This document shows positions 60,640 to 64,000 of a stretch of DNA of 64,000 nt, in pieces. The notes beneath the pieces were generated by a model. The model did no database searches, was not told the origin of the DNA, and saw nothing but the letters and a program-made list of their open reading frames with translations. Within the stretch, counting starts at the first letter, position 1, and each line of letters starts with the position of its first letter. Both the position numbers and the translations under genes were made by a program. This stretch comes from Aselliscus stoliczkanus (lineage: Eukaryota > Chordata > Mammalia > Chiroptera > Hipposideridae): NCBI GenBank assembly GCA_033961575.1, contig CM066734.1, positions 84,590,501-84,654,500 of the forward strand. Reading direction: 5' to 3'.

Positions 60640-60915
60640 TCTTCAGTTGTCTAGTATCACAGACATTGCTTCTTCCAGGAAGTCTTCTACCATCCTTCCA
60701 GGCAGAAATAATCATTCCATCAGTCAAGCTTTCATCTATTCTAATCTTACAGCATTTAAAACATTCTGCCTTGTACTTTGGTTCTACTTTTGCATATCTT
60801 ATTTTCAGTACTCTTGGAAGATAAAGGTTACACCTGGATTCCCTGAGTTTTCACCACAGGAATCAGTATAGCACTTTATGTATCCTAGTACATCAAAATG
60901 CTTTATTAACTTGAC
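60640..60915 (+). mobile_element. L2 LINE 3'-region fossil (sense)
   Basis: 'ttcttccaggaagtcttcta' near 60668, 'ttctgccttgtactttggtt', 'acaggaatcagtatagcact' in L2 order. Decayed. Confidence 0.65.
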
Positions 60916-61500
60916 CACTATCCCTAGAAACAAAGATTATTAAATCAAAGTAATAACACAGTTTTTGTAGTTGAGAACTTGGAGGCTGGGTTTAGTTTGC
61001 AAGAACTCTGCTACCTCAAAGCATGATTATGCACAAGGGCATCATATCATTACCTCACTGTGCTTTGTTCTTGTTTTAATGATAATTTACCCAGAAGAAG
61101 ATATTTAAGATGTGTTCAGCAGTATTTTCACAGTTCTTAAAGCACTTCTTGAGTATCTCTAAAAATCTATATTAGAGTTATAATGAAGTTGTTTGGCACG
61201 GCATTGAGAAGAATAAGAAGCATTACTTCACAGGCCAACACCAGAAGGAAAAAGTACTTTCCCTCCCCTTTTATTTTCTGCTTTCCATGTCTGTTCAAAG
61301 AAATATTTGCAATACATTTTTATTTTCCCTCAATATTTAACTGATCTTTAAACTTAATAAAAATTTACTATAACAAAGTTAGAGAAGATAATGGGAAATA
61401 AATCATAATCAAATTGATATAAATCAAATAATAAGCACTGAACAGGTGGTACTCATAAATATGAATAATTTAGATTAACTACAAAATCACTATTAAGAAA
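60916..61500. other. Unassigned stretch
   Basis: No supported gene or named repeat. Confidence 0.45.
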
Positions 61501-61504
61501 TACA

Positions 61505-61945
61505 GATGATTGGATAAATAAGATGTGGTATATATACATAATGGAACACTTTCCTACATTAAGAAATGATGATTTAGTGTCATTTGTGACAACATGGATT
61601 GATCTTGAGATTATTATGCTAAGTGAAATCAGTCAGGCAGAAAAAGTTGAGAACCATGTGACTGCACTTATATGTGGGATATAAAACTGAAAGCAACAAA
61701 GCAACAAGACAAAGAAACAAAATCTCATAGGCAGACAATAGTTTAGTGGTTATCAGAGAGTAATGGGGGAGGTGGGTGGTAGATGAGGGTAAACAGGGTC
61801 AAATATATGGTGATGGAAAGAGAACTGACTCTGGCTGATAAATACACAATGTGATATACAGATGATGTATTACAGAATTGTACACTTGAAATCTATGTAA
61901 CTTTACTAACCATTGTCACCCCAATAAACTTTAATTTAAAAAAAA
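61505..61945 (+). mobile_element. LINE-1 3'-end insertion, 5' truncated
   Basis: 'gatgtggtatatatacataa', 'tgtgacaacatggattgatc', 'tatgtgggatataaaactga', 'actgactctggctgataaat', 'gtcaccccaataaactttaa' and A tail. Same 3' UTR family as 24800-25255, 31383-31572 and the inverted copy at 34481. Confidence 0.9.
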
Positions 61946-62810
61946 TTTGAAAACACTTTTTTTTTCACTTCCTATTTTATTCCAAGCTCACATCCTTCGT
62001 TATCTTTTGTATAAGACCTACTTAGCCACACACAAAAAATATCACTGAACAATTTGGAAAATGCTTGACATACATATGATTCTAGGCTTATGGAAATTAG
62101 ATACAAAATATGAAAATGATCAAGAACTATACTAAACCTTTCCCTTCTGATAAGCACAAACTGGCTGCCTATCTGAGAAAGGAGGCAGGATGGGAGATGT
62201 ATCCAACAGCCCAGACCTGGCATAGGTAGGTACATATAACTAGGTAAATACTGTCAGCACCCATAGGGCCACAGCTTACCAAATCTCAGAGAAGAAGCAA
62301 TGAGGTCTGTCAAAATACTGGTTCTCCCAGACTAAAAGGGGCCAATGCCTGATGCTTTTCCCCTTCTAATTAAGGGGCTTTCAGCTTCTTCTACTCCTGC
62401 ATTGCTAAAATGTCTGTTGTAGGTGCCTAGAAATAAAGCAAGGTTTCAGTCCTTTGTTCCTCAGATGTTCTAAGATCTTCTAAATCAGCATGTAAACCAT
62501 GAAGACAGATCTCCCTCTTGCTCTTCTATAAAATACATGACACCTTCCATAGATATGTCCACGAAAAGATAAGGTGGGAAGTGGCTGGCCTTTAGTAATC
62601 AGGTTCTTCTCCTAAAAGCAGATGTGCAAATGTCAACATCTAAAGATCAGCTCTGAAAACACTTTTCTAAATTCATTATAAATAGCTATAGAGTTGTATC
62701 TATTTTTGGTATCAAACATATCATTTACCAGAATGAGCTGTATTTACAATCAATCACTGGTCAAATGTTGTCCATCTCAGTTACACTAGCTCATAATACT
62801 TTTTTAAATA
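61946..62810. other. Unassigned stretch
   Basis: No supported gene or named repeat. Confidence 0.45.
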
Positions 62811-62814
62811 GACT

Positions 62815-63870
62815 TTTAAAGATCTTCCCAGACAAGCAAAAGCTAAAGGAATTCATTACCACTAAGCCAGCATTACAAGAAATATTAAATGGGCTTCTTT
62901 ATGGAGAAGAAGGGGAAAAATAAAAATATCAAAATTATGAATAATAAAATGGCAATAACTATGTACCTATCAATAACCACTTTAAATGTAAACGGATTAA
63001 ATGCTCCAATCAAAAGACATAGGGTAGCTGAATTGAAAAGAAAACAAGACCCATACATATGCTCTCTACAAGGAACTCATCTCAGATCAGAAGACATATG
63101 TAGATGAAAGTAAAGGGATGGAAAAAGATATTTCACACAAATGGAAATGAAAACAAGCTGAGGTAGCAATACTTGTATCAGATAAAATAGACTTTAAAAC
63201 TAAGTTTATAATAAGAGACAAAATACATTATATAATAATAAAGGGGCCAATACAACAAGAGGATATAAACATTTATGCACCCCACATAGAAGCAACTTAA
63301 CGTAAAAAGCAAATATTGGTCAACATAAAGGGAGAGATCAAAAGCAATACAATCATTGCACGGGACTTTAACGTCCCATTGACACAGATGGACAGATCTT
63401 CCAGGCAGAAAATCAACAAGGAAACAAGCAGCCTTAAATTACACACTAAACCAGATGGATTTGATATTTTTAGAGCATTCCATCCCAAAAAAGCAGATTA
63501 TACAGTTTTTTCAAGTACACATGGAACATTTCCCAAGATAGATCACGTTAGGCCACAAACAAATTTCAATAAATTCAAGAAGATGGAAATCATATCAAGC
63601 ATCCTCTCCGAACATAATGGTATAAAACAAGAAATCAAATATTAAAAAAAACCAAACCACATGGATGCTAAATAACATGCTACTAAACAATGAATGGATT
63701 AACAATGAGATCAAGAAAGAAATCAAAGAATACCTTGAGACAAATGAAAATGAAAACACAATGACACGAAGTCTACAGGACACAGAGAAAGCAATCCTAA
63801 GAGGGAAATTCATAGCAATACAGGCATACATCAAGAAACAAGAAAAATCTAAAATAGAGACTTATTATAA
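62815..63870 (+). mobile_element. LINE-1 ORF1 end, inter-ORF and ORF2 5' part
   Basis: 'gacaagcaaaagctaaagga' near 62833 is L1 sequence just before ORF2. ORF2 begins near 62950 (MAITMYLSI, LNVNGLNAPIKRHRVAE). The endonuclease motifs are partly visible (LQGTHLRSED where QETH is usual, ARDFNVPL where VGDFN is usual, KIDHVR intact) but frames break near 63107 and 63645. The text is closely similar to 25377-26250, the same L1 type. It is cut by another L1 at 63871. Confidence 0.88.
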
Positions 63871-64000
63871 GATTTCCGGTCAAGATGGCAGAATACATAA
63901 AGGCTGTCTTACCTCCTCTCACGACCACATCAAAATTACAACTAAACTCTCTAATCACTGGGAATCACCTGAAGTCTAGCTGAACCGAAGCCCTACAAAC
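63871..64000 (+). mobile_element. 5' end of another LINE-1 (runs off window)
   Basis: At 63871 the ORF2 text of the preceding L1 stops and 'gatttccggtcaagatggca' begins, the style of an L1 5' UTR start. 'ttacaactaaactctctaat' and 'gaatcacctgaagtctagct' continue it. Because it begins at the 5' UTR, it may be full length beyond the window. Confidence 0.65.

Noticed and set aside
1..64000. CRISPR arrays, operons, prophage or other prokaryotic systems
   Set aside because: The repeat content is wholly mammalian; no regularly spaced direct repeats with unique spacers were seen.

Overview
This window is nuclear DNA of a placental mammal. The evidence is wall-to-wall interspersed repeats: LINE-1 in several age classes, ancient L2 and MIR, hAT-Charlie and MER5-like elements, two mariners, tRNA-derived SINEs with poly(A) tails and target-site duplications (TSDs), and (CA)n/(TA)n microsatellites. 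It has no operons, ribosome binding sites or CRISPR. The SINEs (heads resembling GGGCCGGCCGAGTGGCGCA, and two- or three-module tRNA forms), recent mariners, and L1 tails ending near CACCCCAATAAACTTTAATT suggest a bat outside the vesper-bat group, possibly a rhinolophoid. That assignment is inference from memory of repeat types.

Layout. 1-6.9 kb: mostly unassigned sequence with an old L1 3' end, a short SINE, an internally deleted mariner (4150-4711) and a (CA)20 tract. 6.9-13.8 kb: three or four candidate + strand exons that join in phase and end in a stop codon, a roughly 400-base 3' UTR and an AATAAA signal. This is the only good candidate for a host gene. Its last intron carries a twin-primed inverted L1, an inverted repeat about 200 bases per arm, and three SINEs. 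14-18.5 kb: ancient L2 and MIR fossils. 19.0-20.4 kb: a hAT-Charlie copy with both terminal inverted repeats (TIRs). 21.5 kb: a trimeric tRNA SINE. 22.0-31.1 kb: one old L1 split by a SINE, an L1 3' fragment and a younger 4.3 kb L1 (25364-29650) whose reverse transcriptase motif is mutated. 31.7-33.0 kb: a full-length but broken mariner transposon on the minus strand. 34.5-34.8 kb: a second twin-primed L1. 35-46 kb: largely unassigned AT-rich DNA with MER5A and L2 remnants. 47-54 kb: L1, SINE, MIR, a long L2 fossil and paired MER5A copies. 54-64 kb: a compound microsatellite, a Tigger-like element, a tandem duplication, a long SINE, a dimeric SINE, and an L1 interrupted at the right edge by the 5' end of another L1.

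Apart from the candidate exons, no intact protein-coding gene is visible. Every transposon open frame examined is broken. The best leads are the unnamed terminal exons, the SINE set that shares tails and multiplies heads, the inverted repeat beside the exons, and the two inverted L1 insertions. I could run no database search, so family names rest on remembered consensus features.
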